Part shown: positions 27,053 through 37,520 of the stretch, in pieces
Layout: the number at the start of each line of letters is the position of its first letter
How positions within the stretch are numbered: position 1 is the first letter of the stretch
Origin: CAWEPK01 sp963835595
Lineage (GTDB): Bacteria; Desulfobacterota; Syntrophorhabdia; Syntrophorhabdales; WCHB1-27
DNA length: 64,000 nucleotides
Reading direction: 5' to 3'
Assembly (NCBI GenBank): GCA_963835595.1
Contig: CAWIGL010000002.1
Location: 558,001-622,000, forward strand
Notes under the pieces: generated by a model
The model's input: the letters and a program-made list of their open reading frames with translations, nothing else
What the model was told of the DNA's origin: nothing
Database searches by the model: none
Made by a program: the position numbers and the translations under genes

Positions 27053-28063
27053 CTAAGCTCTCTTTCTGGCTATCATCAGCAGGGGCAAAGCTACGGGTGT
27101 TAGGAGGAGTAACAAGTAAGTGCAACGCCGAATTACAAATTGCCTGAAATACGCTACCCTCCAAGGGAATGATATCACACTGGCCGCGAGATAGTACCAT
27201 GACTGTTTTTTACTGATTAATTGCCCGTTAAGAAGTTTTTCAGTTACTGATTCAGGAAAGAAGATATTAACTTCCTGAAAACCTGCCTTCTTAACTAGAC
27301 CCATCCATTCTGGAATTGTATGCGGTTGCTGTCCAGGATAGTCTTTTCTCCATTGTCGTTTTGCTCTGCGTTGAAAAATGCCTAGGTTTGGTTCTGAGAC
27401 AAGTATCAGTCTACCCTGAGGTTTCAAAATCTTGTGTATTTCAATGAGAACTGGCAGAATACTGAGAGAGCAAAACAAGGTTGAGCAACAAAGTACTATG
27501 TCGAAAGCACTGTCAGCAAAGGTTGGTTGATTCATATCTGCAAGAACCCGATCAAAATAGACATTATCCTCTCTAAACCAAAAATTAGCCATTTCTAGCT
27601 TATTCTTCTCAAAAATATCGAGAGCCACGCACTCACAACCCAACTTGGCGAACCGAGAGGTTGCCCAGCAGGTACTGGCCCCAAGTTCAAGCACTCTTTC
27701 ATGCCCAGTCAACTCTAGCTTGTTTAAAAGGTATTCGAAATTAGTGGTAGTATCAAAAACCCAGCCTTTATCGAGATTTTTCCTCTTGGCGATGTCTGCC
27801 ACGGACCATGTATTTCCGCGTTCTTGCGGCAACGGATCTAGGCGAGGTCTCTTGTTGGGCTGGTATGCTCCTCTGATAATATCGGCGTCTATCATCAGAT
27901 CAAGAATTCCCTTGCGAACTGGGTAAACAGACATACAGTTGGAGCACTTCACTGTACCGCTTCTGATTTCGCCCCTTCCATCGATCTCCGAAATACCTGA
28001 CAGCGTCAAGGATTTGCTTTGGCAGCGCGTACAAGTCACCAATGCGAGAAGACTTTCTTTCAC
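27053..28063 (-). CDS. SAM methyltransferase with N-terminal zinc-ribbon (Trm112-like)
   Basis: 336 residues, GTG start one base after the upstream stop. N-terminal CTRCQSK and CSNCMSVYPV make a C2-C2 zinc ribbon of the Trm112 type. The methyltransferase core follows: ERVLELGASTCWATSRFAKLG, ALDIFEK, DSAFDIVLCCSTLF and LKPQGRLILVSEPNLG. A C-terminal hydrophobic stretch (TYLLLLLTPVALPLLMIA) may anchor it to the membrane. Probably methylates a sugar or lipid-linked intermediate. Confidence 0.82.
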   Translation of the reverse strand: MKESLLALVTCTRCQSKSLTLSGISEIDGRGEIRSGTVKCSNCMSVYPVRKGILDLMIDADIIRGAYQPNKRPRLDPLPQERGNTWSVADIAKRKNLDKGWVFDTTTNFEYLLNKLELTGHERVLELGASTCWATSRFAKLGCECVALDIFEKNKLEMANFWFREDNVYFDRVLADMNQPTFADSAFDIVLCCSTLFCSLSILPVLIEIHKILKPQGRLILVSEPNLGIFQRRAKRQWRKDYPGQQPHTIPEWMGLVKKAGFQEVNIFFPESVTEKLLNGQLISKKQSWYYLAASVISFPWRVAYFRQFVIRRCTYLLLLLTPVALPLLMIARKRA

Positions 28064-28064
28064 G

Positions 28065-30524
28065 CTAGCTCACTGCCTCCGACAACCGAGGGACGCATTC
28101 TCGATTTCGTTGGGCCGATAAGACTGTCGTCTCTATGATTCTTATCATGTCATTCACCCTAACATCCCAAGAGTGTAGTTTGGCTTCTTCACGAAGGGAA
28201 AGGCGCAACTGCTCGCTGTCCTCGGTGATCAGCCGCCTTAAGGCGCCGATAAATTCATCTATGTTTTTTGCTATACTAACGTAACGCGCATGTATTCTTA
28301 TCTCAGGCACATCCGTTGAAACAATTGGGCAACCGGCGGCCATATATTCATAAAGTTTCAGCGGGTTGAGACTTTCCGTGATTTTGTTTAGCTTCAAGGG
28401 AATAACACCGCAATCGAAGTGCTTTATATATTGCGGTAGCAATTCATAGGGTTTCACACCTAAGAAAAACAAATTCGGTATTTCTTTTAATCGCACCACA
28501 GGCGGGGTATCATTAACCGGCCCGATAAAGATAAAAGACCATGTTGGGTTTCGTAATGCCGCCTGCTCGATCATTTCGCAATCTACAAAGTCATCGTCCA
28601 CTTTTCCTACAAACCCAATACGTGGCCCAGGGATTAGCCTTAAATCATCAGGAATTTGTCCGCTTTTTTCATAGGCTTGAAACAACGGCAAATTGACAGC
28701 GTTTGCTATATGAAATGTGTTTGAATTAGTTGCTTTATGAATATTAAACAATTTAAGAGCAGTTGTAAAAACGACGGCTGCCTTTTCAACCAAATTCTTC
28801 TCGGTTTTTCTAATTCGCTCTTTCAGGTAATTTGCGTTGGCCAGTTCGTAATAATCATCATAACACTCATAAACATAGCCAATACCGTCCACCAGGCCAA
28901 TATAGTCAGCCTGTAAGGGATGATAGACCCAGGATAAAAGCCTTCGTTGATCTAAAGCCAGCTTCCTGACAATCTTTCGCAATTCGAAAGAAAGCATGGC
29001 TCGATTTGCGGCAGGCATACCCGGTATTTTCCAAGAAATAAAATCATGAGCAAGGGTAAGGGGGGTATAAATGAAAAGGTTGTCCGTCTCATGCTTCATG
29101 CCTCGTGGGCCGATTAGAAATTCCCTGGTTTTTCTAAAATTTGAAAAAGGGCTCGTAAACACGCTAAGCGGACGCTCGACACACAGGACCTTACCCTTTC
29201 CTTTCATATGGTCGGACAGTGTAAGGAGCATTTGCTTTCGATGATAGTTCTTCCAATCGCTGCTCAAATAAACCAATAGATCAAATTTATCCTCGCGGAG
29301 CACTTCCCTTGCTCGTATTAACTCTTGAACTCTCGCCAAACATTGCACGGACCGCGCGCTCCACGAATTCTCTCGGGCTTTGGTTAATCTTTCCTGAACG
29401 CGCGCCGGATTATCTTCTGCCATCGATTCCTCTATAGCATGCACGAAAGCCGCCGGCGTGTTTGCGATCTTAACTATTTCTTGATAGGAGCGCACTTCCG
29501 GGATATCGGTGCTCACTATTGGTTTGCCCATAGCTGCATACTCATGCAGTTTATCCGGGTTGACGTATTGGTTGAATTCCGAGTCCATCCGATATGGTAT
29601 AACAGCAACATCAAAGGCCTTGCAGTAACCCGGTAGCTCCTCTCGCTTCAGCCAACCTGTCAGCACGACATTAGGCAGCTTTCTAAAATCGGTAAACAAT
29701 TTCGACCGACTAAAGCGCTTATCCTGTTCCGGTCCTATTATGACAAAAGTCCACTCCGGCCTGTTTTCGGCAGCATACTTCATCAGCGCAATATCAGTAT
29801 GTTTATGGATCGTTCCAAGGTAACCTATTATGGGGTGCGGCACGTCTAGCATTACTTTCGCTATTGGCGTTCGCGAGTCCTGTGCCAGGGAGAGCAAGGT
29901 AAGATCTGCCGCATTGGGTACAAAGTACGTTTCCCTGTTGAATTGCTTTTTCTCATGGCAGAGATTTGACGCCGTGCAGAAAATGAGGTTTGCCTGCTCG
30001 CATATATTCCTTTCGATCGCCTTTATCTTCTCTTTTTTCCAACGCTGATTGGTCTTGGCCGCGTGCTGATCGATACACTCGTAGATCGTTACCGTTGGCC
30101 GCAAGGCACCAGTGTAATAAAAGAGAAACGGATCTAATATCCATGCTATCCTTTCTCGTGACTTGAATCCCAATTTTTGTAACACTCTTTGAATTTGAAT
30201 ATATAACAGGCGGTTGTTTATTCTTATTAGGTTACGATTTCTTACAGCCAGTATATCGTGAACCAACAAGAAGGGTGTATAGACGAAACAATTCTCCCAT
30301 ATCTGCTTTAAATGTTTTCGTTGTTTTAACTGCTTGAGAAATCTTAAGGGTTGTAGCGGCAGTTTCGAGATCAGGAATAATGGGCGATTTATAATTAGTA
30401 TCTTCCCCTGAAACGGTGCCACACCCTTTGCCAACTCTGTGTATCGCTCTAATGGGCGGTCGTGAAAAGACCATTCATTGTTCAAGACAAATATGATATC
30501 AATAGGTACCACATCCTTGTTCAT
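28065..30524 (-). CDS. Tandem family 4 glycosyltransferase (two related GT-B domains)
   Basis: 819 residues in one frame, containing two copies of the same enzyme type. Copy 1 (about 1-400): FVLNNEWSFHDRPLERY, IGYLGTIHKHTDIALM, LTGWLKREELPGYCKAFDVAV, EYAAMGKPIVSTDIPEV. Copy 2 (about 430-810): SDWKNYHRKQMLL, IGFVGKVDDDFVDCEM, EYMAAGCPIVSTDVPEI. Each lacks the full EX7E but keeps the P/I-V-S-T-D nucleotide-binding segment. The same family recurs at 36234-37460 and 37521-38723. Two linked sugar additions are a reasonable inference. Confidence 0.85.
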   Translation of the reverse strand: MNKDVVPIDIIFVLNNEWSFHDRPLERYTELAKGVAPFQGKILIINRPLFLISKLPLQPLRFLKQLKQRKHLKQIWENCFVYTPFLLVHDILAVRNRNLIRINNRLLYIQIQRVLQKLGFKSRERIAWILDPFLFYYTGALRPTVTIYECIDQHAAKTNQRWKKEKIKAIERNICEQANLIFCTASNLCHEKKQFNRETYFVPNAADLTLLSLAQDSRTPIAKVMLDVPHPIIGYLGTIHKHTDIALMKYAAENRPEWTFVIIGPEQDKRFSRSKLFTDFRKLPNVVLTGWLKREELPGYCKAFDVAVIPYRMDSEFNQYVNPDKLHEYAAMGKPIVSTDIPEVRSYQEIVKIANTPAAFVHAIEESMAEDNPARVQERLTKARENSWSARSVQCLARVQELIRAREVLREDKFDLLVYLSSDWKNYHRKQMLLTLSDHMKGKGKVLCVERPLSVFTSPFSNFRKTREFLIGPRGMKHETDNLFIYTPLTLAHDFISWKIPGMPAANRAMLSFELRKIVRKLALDQRRLLSWVYHPLQADYIGLVDGIGYVYECYDDYYELANANYLKERIRKTEKNLVEKAAVVFTTALKLFNIHKATNSNTFHIANAVNLPLFQAYEKSGQIPDDLRLIPGPRIGFVGKVDDDFVDCEMIEQAALRNPTWSFIFIGPVNDTPPVVRLKEIPNLFFLGVKPYELLPQYIKHFDCGVIPLKLNKITESLNPLKLYEYMAAGCPIVSTDVPEIRIHARYVSIAKNIDEFIGALRRLITEDSEQLRLSLREEAKLHSWDVRVNDMIRIIETTVLSAQRNRECVPRLSEAVS

Positions 30525-30549
30525 ATTGCCACGCCGCTCTCCTTCCGAT

Positions 30550-31773
30550 TTAGCAGATCCAGTCCGGTCGTTCTTTGACTTTAATGTTGCCAGTATCCGG
30601 TTTTTCTATTGTTAGAAAGTGGCTATATCGGCAACTTGTCAAGTCGAGAATGTAATTGGTGTGTGACGTCTTAATCAGCTTGAATTCAGGAATGTCGGCC
30701 AAGAAATGAAAATATGCCTCAGGGTTGGTGAATTGCCTTTTCTTTGAAACATGGGCGAGGAAAAGCTCGAATGTATCCCATTGCCCCGTCCAATTGTTGG
30801 GATGCATGTGTGCAACCAAACATTCGACATCATCATGTTTGGCATACTCCTCCAGGATATCGCCAATCAAACGCGGTTTCCCACGTTCTCGTGGCTCTCT
30901 GGACTGCCAGTCTTCAAGCCACAGCTGGATAGGCAGTTCTACCACTGAAATGTTCTTTTCGCTCGTCATGCTCCTATTAAAGGCGATTTTAAAACCTTCG
31001 TCAGCGAGCGCGCGAAAAGTATCGTCATCGGTTCGCAAAAACGGAGGACCGAAAACGGTAGTCGGCAGTCCAATTCGATTCATCGCAGATTTTGCTAATT
31101 TCAGGTGCTCCTTTTGATACTCGTATCCAGATCCCTGAAACTCGAATATATTTCTCTCGAGGTCCGAATAATGATCCCATCCGTGGCAATAAAACTCATA
31201 ATTGTAAGGATTCAAGCAGCGAAGATAACGTTCACGCCAGGCAAACCGTCTAAAGTTGGCCCCAATGCTCCAAGTAAGTCTTGTATGCAAGAGGCTTTTA
31301 ACCCTTATCAAGAAACGAATAACGCGGTGCCGCCAGCGAGGACTATAATTACCAGCTATGACTCCCAATGTTATTCTCGCTTTATTCCGGTAAATCGTTT
31401 CAATGCATTTCCTAAAATTCGCTGATACGGGATTGCTCAGATCATCAGCTTTGAGAACAAACGTTTTGCTGAACATCCAAGATAGGATCGTGGAATCGGC
31501 AAGGGACCGCCCCGCACGGGTCTCCCCCACTGCCATTCTACAAATCTTGGATGGAGTAATCAGCTCTATGGAATAGCATCTGTTGGGCTGAACCTCAAAA
31601 ACGAGGTGTGCGTCCTGACAAGCCGGCTCGGCCTTGCCTGCGTCCACACCCTGGTATAACGTTAAGTAACACGCTAATGCCACTGTGCCTACGCCAAAAA
31701 GCATGCAAGACAGCAGAAATAGACACATTAGGATAACCGACTGGCATACACAATTACACACATGCAAGGGCAC
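30550..31773 (-). CDS. NodB-fold polysaccharide deacetylase-like protein with signal anchor
   Basis: 407 residues. An N-terminal hydrophobic segment (about 10-38) serves as signal or anchor. Motifs resemble the DUF2334-like branch: FVLKADDLSNP (metal-binding Asp pair), FYCHGWDHY, FGPPFLRTDDDTFRALADEG, and CLVAHMHPNNW near the end. Acts outside the cytoplasm, presumably on the exported glycan. Exact start uncertain because several ATGs lie in the first 25 codons. Confidence 0.72.
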   Translation of the reverse strand: MPLHVCNCVCQSVILMCLFLLSCMLFGVGTVALACYLTLYQGVDAGKAEPACQDAHLVFEVQPNRCYSIELITPSKICRMAVGETRAGRSLADSTILSWMFSKTFVLKADDLSNPVSANFRKCIETIYRNKARITLGVIAGNYSPRWRHRVIRFLIRVKSLLHTRLTWSIGANFRRFAWRERYLRCLNPYNYEFYCHGWDHYSDLERNIFEFQGSGYEYQKEHLKLAKSAMNRIGLPTTVFGPPFLRTDDDTFRALADEGFKIAFNRSMTSEKNISVVELPIQLWLEDWQSREPRERGKPRLIGDILEEYAKHDDVECLVAHMHPNNWTGQWDTFELFLAHVSKKRQFTNPEAYFHFLADIPEFKLIKTSHTNYILDLTSCRYSHFLTIEKPDTGNIKVKERPDWIC

Positions 31774-31831
31774 CAGACTGCTTGCCCGTATATCTATTGG
31801 GACATGATCCTATTGACTGCATTTGCAAACA

Positions 31832-32620
31832 CTAGTTATCTGGTGTATGGGGCTTTACGCCAAAAAACAGCAGCCCATTCCCGTCAGCATTATTGCTTAT
31901 TGCATCAAGTACTCCCATTATCATGCATATGGGAAAGGAAAGCAAAGCCAACAAAGGCCTACTGGCGGCTATCAAACCCACTTCCCTGGATAAAGAACCC
32001 CAGTAACCAAAAGGGTGCACAACTTTTCTTATTAGAAAACCTGCGCTCTGCAGTTTTTGTGAGATCTCTTCCATAGAATACCCATCCCTGACATGATCCG
32101 ATTGGCTTCTACCGGCAAATCTCCGGAAGTGGAATCTGGCGCTTGTTAAACTCTTTGGAACATGAACCAAAAAAAAACCACCTGGCTTTAATGCGCGATA
32201 ACAATTATTGACTACCCTTTGATCGTCTTTAATATGTTCCAGAACTACTATGCAGAGGGCAACGTCATACTTTTCTATGTCTGTAAGTTCGAGCAGATCC
32301 GCTTGCAAGAATGTTACATTTGACAACCCTGCTTGCACTGCCATGCACCTTGCATTGTCCACGATTTGTTCTGATAATTCTATACCATCTATTTTACTTA
32401 AAGGATACTTTCTAGCCAGATAAAAGGCGTACTGCCCTTCCCCACATCCGGCATCCAGAACCTTGATTCCACTCAATTGCACCCTCATTCTTTTTAACAT
32501 TCGAAAAACATGCATACTTCTTATTCGATTACCAATAAACAAATCACCAAAAAGCCTGTATGCTAAACGTGCTTTGCGTGTTATATCCGTCTTGAACCTA
32601 AGCTCCGAACCAAACATCAT
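31832..32620 (-). CDS. SAM-dependent methyltransferase
   Basis: 262 residues from ATG 32618-32620, which overlaps the preceding GT4 stop as ATGA. Core: KVLDAGCGEGQYAFYLARK (SAM glycines), DGIELSEQIVDNAR, FLQADLLEL, YDVALCIVVLEHIKDD and LKPGGFFLVHVPKS. Class I small-molecule type; a hydrophobic C-terminal stretch (LALLSFPICMIMGVLDAI) suggests membrane contact. Confidence 0.88.
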   Translation of the reverse strand: MMFGSELRFKTDITRKARLAYRLFGDLFIGNRIRSMHVFRMLKRMRVQLSGIKVLDAGCGEGQYAFYLARKYPLSKIDGIELSEQIVDNARCMAVQAGLSNVTFLQADLLELTDIEKYDVALCIVVLEHIKDDQRVVNNCYRALKPGGFFLVHVPKSLTSARFHFRRFAGRSQSDHVRDGYSMEEISQKLQSAGFLIRKVVHPFGYWGSLSREVGLIAASRPLLALLSFPICMIMGVLDAISNNADGNGLLFFGVKPHTPDN

Positions 32621-33795
32621 GCTTTTGACGACCGTTCCACACAACAGGACTGAATACCAGATACCCCTGCTATTGATCGGTAAAGTCGTTCGATTCTTTC
32701 CACGTGTTGTTCAATCGAAAAACACTGTTCCGCTTTTTTTCGACCTTTTTCCCCAAGTTCCATCGCAAGTGCTTTATTTTTTATAAGTCTGAGAATTGCT
32801 GCCGCCAATTCGTGGGAATCATTAGGTGGCACCAAAAAAGCCGTCCGACCGTCATCAACTACCTCTCTGGCCGGGCCGGCATCAGAAGCAATAACAGGTT
32901 TGCCCATGGCCATAGCTTCCAGCGCCGTTCGGCCACAGGCTTCAAGAAGCGAGGGAATCACCATGACGTCAAGAGAAGCGATGACCGGTATTACGTTCTG
33001 AATGAATCCCGTGAAGAACACTTTCTCAGTTAGGCCCAACTCTTCGATCAAGGCCTTCAGGTCATTCATATATCCCGTATCTTCAAACCACTCGGGGTGA
33101 TCGCCCGTTTGGCTTCCACCGACTATAAGAAGGCAGACATCCGGATAGGTGCTGACAATTTCTGCTAAAGCACTTATTGCGACATGATGTCCCTTTTGAC
33201 GAATGATTCTTCCCAGTAAGCCTATTGTATAGGTATCGCTAGATAGCGGCAGCGTTTGGCGCCAAGTATCTTTACCTTCTGCGACCGGCGAGAATTTGCT
33301 CAGTTCTATACCGTTAGGAATTACAACTACCTGCTGACCTTTCGCATACCGGGCAAAACTGGCCCTCACCGCATTTGAAATAGCTACGAGTGCGTCAGCC
33401 CACGGCAAGAACATTCTACTGAAAGCTCGTTTTCCGAAAATTGCCGTTCGCATATGAGTAATATTGGCAATTCCGTTCAGTCGCGCAGCCGGTAACGCAT
33501 ATTGGTTACATATCGGCACATTGCAATGAACGATGCTGATCTTTTTTCTCCTTATTAAACTCATAAGACACCATACTGTTAGCAAATATGGCAACGGATT
33601 CCTGGCTTTCAATGCATTCAACGGGACAACAAATGTTTCAATACCGAGGTCCATCATTCTCTCTGCAAGAGGCCCATTAGATGGCAGGACCAGAATCGGA
33701 TGGAACGATTCCTTATCTATGTGTTTTAGCAAAAGAAGCAAACTGTTTTCTGCTCCTCCAATTTCAGAACTGGCTGACACATAAAGAACGTTCAT
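32617..33795 (-). CDS. Family 4 glycosyltransferase
   Basis: 392 residues. Starts MNVLYVSASSEIGGAENSLL, the typical GT4 acceptor loop. Donor half: GLLGRIIRQKGHHVAISAL, VCLLIVGGSQTGDHPEWFED, VFFTGFIQNVIPVIASLDV, and PSLLEACGRTALEAMAMGKPV with EX7E. Retaining GT-B enzyme. First of three GT4 genes that are coupled or nearly abutting, followed downstream by the ATGA-coupled methyltransferase. Confidence 0.9.
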   Translation of the reverse strand: MNVLYVSASSEIGGAENSLLLLLKHIDKESFHPILVLPSNGPLAERMMDLGIETFVVPLNALKARNPLPYLLTVWCLMSLIRRKKISIVHCNVPICNQYALPAARLNGIANITHMRTAIFGKRAFSRMFLPWADALVAISNAVRASFARYAKGQQVVVIPNGIELSKFSPVAEGKDTWRQTLPLSSDTYTIGLLGRIIRQKGHHVAISALAEIVSTYPDVCLLIVGGSQTGDHPEWFEDTGYMNDLKALIEELGLTEKVFFTGFIQNVIPVIASLDVMVIPSLLEACGRTALEAMAMGKPVIASDAGPAREVVDDGRTAFLVPPNDSHELAAAILRLIKNKALAMELGEKGRKKAEQCFSIEQHVERIERLYRSIAGVSGIQSCCVERSSKA

Positions 33796-33808
33796 AACTT
33801 CTTTAGGC

Positions 33809-35026
33809 CTATATATGTCCCGTTAGTTGACTATACATGTGTATCAAATCGTTTGAAAGAATCCCGATGTTGTACTTTTCTTCTATAGCATGCTTTCCGC
33901 GGGATCCCATCTCTTTCGCTAAAGTGGCGTGATCGTGAAGCCGAATAATCGCATCAGCGAAAGCTGAGGGATCCTGTGGTGAAACTATTAAACCACAACC
34001 CTCTTCCTTGACAATCGAGGCTTGAGCTTTAAGATCAGTTACAATAACGGGTTTTCCAAACGCCATGTAGGCGAAAAGCTTATTGGCAAGACTGCGCTCA
34101 TAATGCACCGTTCTGTTTAAAGGCAAGATGCCCACATTCGCGATGCTCAGATAGGTGGATATGAGGTGTTCGGGCACAGGGCCCGTGAAATGTACCACAT
34201 CGCTCAGATGTTCCTCGGCTACAATCTTTGCGAGGTATTCCACTTGCCGAGACTCTGTATAAGGCGTGGCTGGTCCTACCAGTACCAACACTGCATTGGG
34301 AACTTGTTCTCGCACTTGCCTCATTGCTCTAATTGCCGTGTCTATGCCGCGGTTAAAGCCAAAACTTCCATAATAAAGTATAATGTACTTACCTTCAAAG
34401 GAAGTTTTTACCGTTTGGTCGATTTCTTGGGATCTTAGCCAGGCTATATCGGGGACGTTTGGCAGTAATAGTACCTTATTACTTGACACGCCGTACTCAG
34501 CGTGAAAGATATCCCTATAATCGTTAGCAATGACGACGCCAGCGGCCAGTCTCGCGCAGGTTTTCTCCAGCCAGTACATCCGATTTCTGCCTAAAAAGAC
34601 CCTTTCGCTCCAGCTCGTTTCTAAATCCCATGCTACCATAGCATCGGGGTGACTATCGTGGACATCAAATATTATCGGTATGTGACATAGTTTGCCTATA
34701 ACCAAGGCTGCGGGAACTATCGGTAAATTGTGCTGAACATGGATTAACCTTACTTCATTTCTTCTGACAAAGCTGTATAGGTGCCATAACCAATAAACAT
34801 CGAGTAAAAACAATTTATAGAAAGTATAGTTAAGCCAACTGAAGTAACCTTTAAGAGCGTCAATCCGAGATACACTCACCCCTTCATGCTGCTCTTGACT
34901 GGGCTGGTTCCCTTGCCTGGCACATAACACGTATACCCGGTATCCGGCTCCCATCACAATACGGGCTTCACGTTCGATACGAGAGTCATTAGGGTATTGG
35001 GTTTGAACAATCATACCAATATTCAT
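33809..35026 (-). CDS. Family 4 glycosyltransferase
   Basis: 405 residues from ATG 35024-35026, which overlaps the upstream GT4 stop as ATGA; the longer frame to 35095 lies inside that gene. Seen: MNIGMIVQTQYPNDSRIERE, FDVHDSHPDAMVAWDLETSW, ILYYGSFGFNRGIDTAIRAM, and FAYMAFGKPVIVTDLKAQ. The second Glu of EX7E falls in a modified region (GILPLNRTVHYERSLANKLF), as in WbuB-like members. Confidence 0.88.
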   Translation of the reverse strand: MNIGMIVQTQYPNDSRIEREARIVMGAGYRVYVLCARQGNQPSQEQHEGVSVSRIDALKGYFSWLNYTFYKLFLLDVYWLWHLYSFVRRNEVRLIHVQHNLPIVPAALVIGKLCHIPIIFDVHDSHPDAMVAWDLETSWSERVFLGRNRMYWLEKTCARLAAGVVIANDYRDIFHAEYGVSSNKVLLLPNVPDIAWLRSQEIDQTVKTSFEGKYIILYYGSFGFNRGIDTAIRAMRQVREQVPNAVLVLVGPATPYTESRQVEYLAKIVAEEHLSDVVHFTGPVPEHLISTYLSIANVGILPLNRTVHYERSLANKLFAYMAFGKPVIVTDLKAQASIVKEEGCGLIVSPQDPSAFADAIIRLHDHATLAKEMGSRGKHAIEEKYNIGILSNDLIHMYSQLTGHI

Positions 35027-36237
35027 AAAGCTTCCCTCGACCCCCGGACCACCTTTTCGTACAAACTTTGCATCTCCAATACATTCTTCTGCCATTGATA
35101 CTTTAAAAGCACGAAATCGCGACCTGCACGTCCCATCTGCGTTCGTAGCGCTTCATTTTCAATAAGGACTCCCAAGGCGTCGGCCAAAGCTTTTGCGTTA
35201 CGAGGCTCCACAAGAAGTCCCGTAACGCCGTTTATTACGACTTCGGGTACGCCGCCTACTCGCGTCGCCACGACAGGGATTCCGGTTGCGGAAGCCTCGA
35301 GAGCGGCCACTCCAAAAGATTCCGAGTCATAGACAGAGGGCATAACAGCAATATCCGAGCAGGAAAAAAAGCCAGGAATCTCTTGATGTGGAATGTGGCC
35401 ACAGAATAAGATTCTGTCCTGCACGTGCAATTCCGAAGCCAGCCTCTTCAGCTCTTTGAGCATGTGTCCCTCACCCGCCATCTTGAGAAAGAGGCCGGGA
35501 TGTTGAGGCGCTAAAAGACCAAAAGCCTTAACGAGGTATTCGGGACCATATTTCGGAAGAAGGTGTTTGGCAAAACCGAGCCAAACTCTCTCGTCATTGC
35601 TTTCAGCCTTTCTCACTGGCTGAAATTGCCGGCAGTCGATGCCAAAAGGCACTACATGAATCGTTTTTTCTTTTGGCGCAAAGTGGGCCGTTTGTTCAGC
35701 CAGGAAATTGGATGTGGCTGTTATCACCGATGCTTTTTGTAAGCTTTTCCTGTTTGCCCACTTCAGGATCCATTTGGGGCGGCCCGTATCATCGTCCAGC
35801 ATAACGTCAGATCCCCACGCAGAAACGACTAGAGGCGTAAAACCAGTGAGAGCGGCCATACAGCCTGAATCAAAGAGATACCACGCGTGCAACACATCCG
35901 GCCGTATATGGTTCAGCAGTCTTCGTAATCGAACGGCATATATTACATACAAGGACAATACTTCTGACAACCCTCTATGTAGACGAGAACAGGCATTTCG
36001 CAGAATACTTCTTGCCGCCGGAGTTCTTCTTGAAGCAGCTTCACAGCCATTTGACATTGAATCTGAGTTTTGTGTACAAAGAAGATGGACGGAGACGCCC
36101 GCTGCCCGCATGTCTCCGACGTTGGCTGACGTTCCGCCAAAATACACTACATGAACTTCGTGGCCTAAGCCAGCGAAAGCTCTTGCCCATCGCTGCGTGT
36201 GAATCGAATCGATGTTTCCAACGAAGCAAATTTTCAT
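35023..36237 (-). CDS. Family 4 glycosyltransferase
   Basis: 404 residues. MKICFVGNIDSIHTQRWARA, VVSAWGSDVMLDDDTGRPKW, WLGFAKHLLPKYGPEYLVKA, and PSVYDSESFGVAALEASATGI with intact EX7E. Both start and stop overlap neighbours by ATGA, so it is coupled to the GT on either side. Confidence 0.9.
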   Translation of the reverse strand: MKICFVGNIDSIHTQRWARAFAGLGHEVHVVYFGGTSANVGDMRAAGVSVHLLCTQNSDSMSNGCEAASRRTPAARSILRNACSRLHRGLSEVLSLYVIYAVRLRRLLNHIRPDVLHAWYLFDSGCMAALTGFTPLVVSAWGSDVMLDDDTGRPKWILKWANRKSLQKASVITATSNFLAEQTAHFAPKEKTIHVVPFGIDCRQFQPVRKAESNDERVWLGFAKHLLPKYGPEYLVKAFGLLAPQHPGLFLKMAGEGHMLKELKRLASELHVQDRILFCGHIPHQEIPGFFSCSDIAVMPSVYDSESFGVAALEASATGIPVVATRVGGVPEVVINGVTGLLVEPRNAKALADALGVLIENEALRTQMGRAGRDFVLLKYQWQKNVLEMQSLYEKVVRGSREAL

Positions 36238-37460
36238 GACGGCTCATCCTGTGGCCGCTCTATCTTCTGCAGCCGCTCTTCAATGGCTCCAGAAATCAGT
36301 GCAGTCCTTCGTTCCCATGAGTTTTCTTTAGCCAAAGCTATTCTGTTTCGGGCTTTTTCCGGACAGTTCATATGTAGGGCCTGCTGTATAAGTTCCCCGA
36401 ACTCATCGGCATCTTTTCCTAGACCCACCATATGTGAATACGGCTGCACTTCGTTTAACTCGGTAGAGACCACCGGCAATCCGCACGCCAGATAGTCAAA
36501 CATTTTCATGGGCAGCATGGCATTTGTAAACGGTCTAACCACCCAGGGAATGATGCCTATGTCCAACCCTTTAACGTAGGCCGGCATTTCCTTATATGAT
36601 TTAGTACCGAGAAAATGGACGTTCGGGTGTTTGGATAGATCGGCTCTGCGATCGTCCGCGGTCTTGTGCAACCAGCCGATAAATACGATCGACCACCAAG
36701 GATGGGTATCGGCAATTCGTGCGACCAGGTCAAAATCGACCCGGCTGTCGATGCCACCGATATAGCCGATGCGGGGTCGTGAAATGCGAGCCAAATCAAG
36801 TGGCTCGGCGCGATTACTTTTTCCCGAATCTCCGAAATGCTCGAAATCCACACCATTAGGCACGTAATGTACGTTCGGATGAATATTCTTGCGATTCCTG
36901 AATTGCGTTTCAGAGGAAGCAAAAACTATATCAACCGCACTCAGATGTTTTGTCTCGACCTCAGCAATTAAGGGTCCTTGGTTGATCCCGGCGGCCCCTA
37001 TTGCAAGCTCGTCGTATACGTACCAGCAAGCGACTTTTTCGCCGAAACGTCCAATCAAAGGCAGATCAACCGGACGGGAGATAAAAAGGACCGTCGGCGA
37101 AACACCAAGAGTCTTCAACTGCGAACTTATCCACTTCGCCTGAAAGAAGCGACTGGAGTAAAGAGAAAGCTTCATTATCTCGTAACCGGCAAAACGCGAT
37201 AACACCGAAATCGAAGCAGGGAATCCAGGCGGAGGCTGCAATACGGTCAAATTAGGTAAAACTTCTCTGGGCACTCTCGCAATGAACCGGTTTAGTATTT
37301 CGCGATGTCGCTCACCATACCATCTTAATTCGTCATAATCGCACAGGCGTTCCACGAAAACAACCTTGTTTTCTCTCGCAAAGATCGTGGCTATCGTGTG
37401 GTCGGGTCTCCACTTTGCCGAATCGCTGTAACCGATCATGAGGATATCCTGCCCTTGCAT
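36234..37460 (-). CDS. Glycosyltransferase of the tandem-GT family
   Basis: 408 residues: ILMIGYSDSAKWRPDHTIAT, FARENKVVFVERLCDYDELR, IGYIGGIDSRVDFDLVARIA, and DYLACGLPVVSTELNEV. These parts align by eye with both halves of the 819-residue protein at 28065-30524 and with the next gene. Donor unknown. An alternative start at the MIGYSDS methionine is possible. Confidence 0.85.
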   Translation of the reverse strand: MQGQDILMIGYSDSAKWRPDHTIATIFARENKVVFVERLCDYDELRWYGERHREILNRFIARVPREVLPNLTVLQPPPGFPASISVLSRFAGYEIMKLSLYSSRFFQAKWISSQLKTLGVSPTVLFISRPVDLPLIGRFGEKVACWYVYDELAIGAAGINQGPLIAEVETKHLSAVDIVFASSETQFRNRKNIHPNVHYVPNGVDFEHFGDSGKSNRAEPLDLARISRPRIGYIGGIDSRVDFDLVARIADTHPWWSIVFIGWLHKTADDRRADLSKHPNVHFLGTKSYKEMPAYVKGLDIGIIPWVVRPFTNAMLPMKMFDYLACGLPVVSTELNEVQPYSHMVGLGKDADEFGELIQQALHMNCPEKARNRIALAKENSWERRTALISGAIEERLQKIERPQDEPS

Positions 37461-37520
37461 GTTACGGAACTATCTTCCTCATGAAAGGGATTCTTCTTAA
37501 AGACAGTACGATAACCGCAC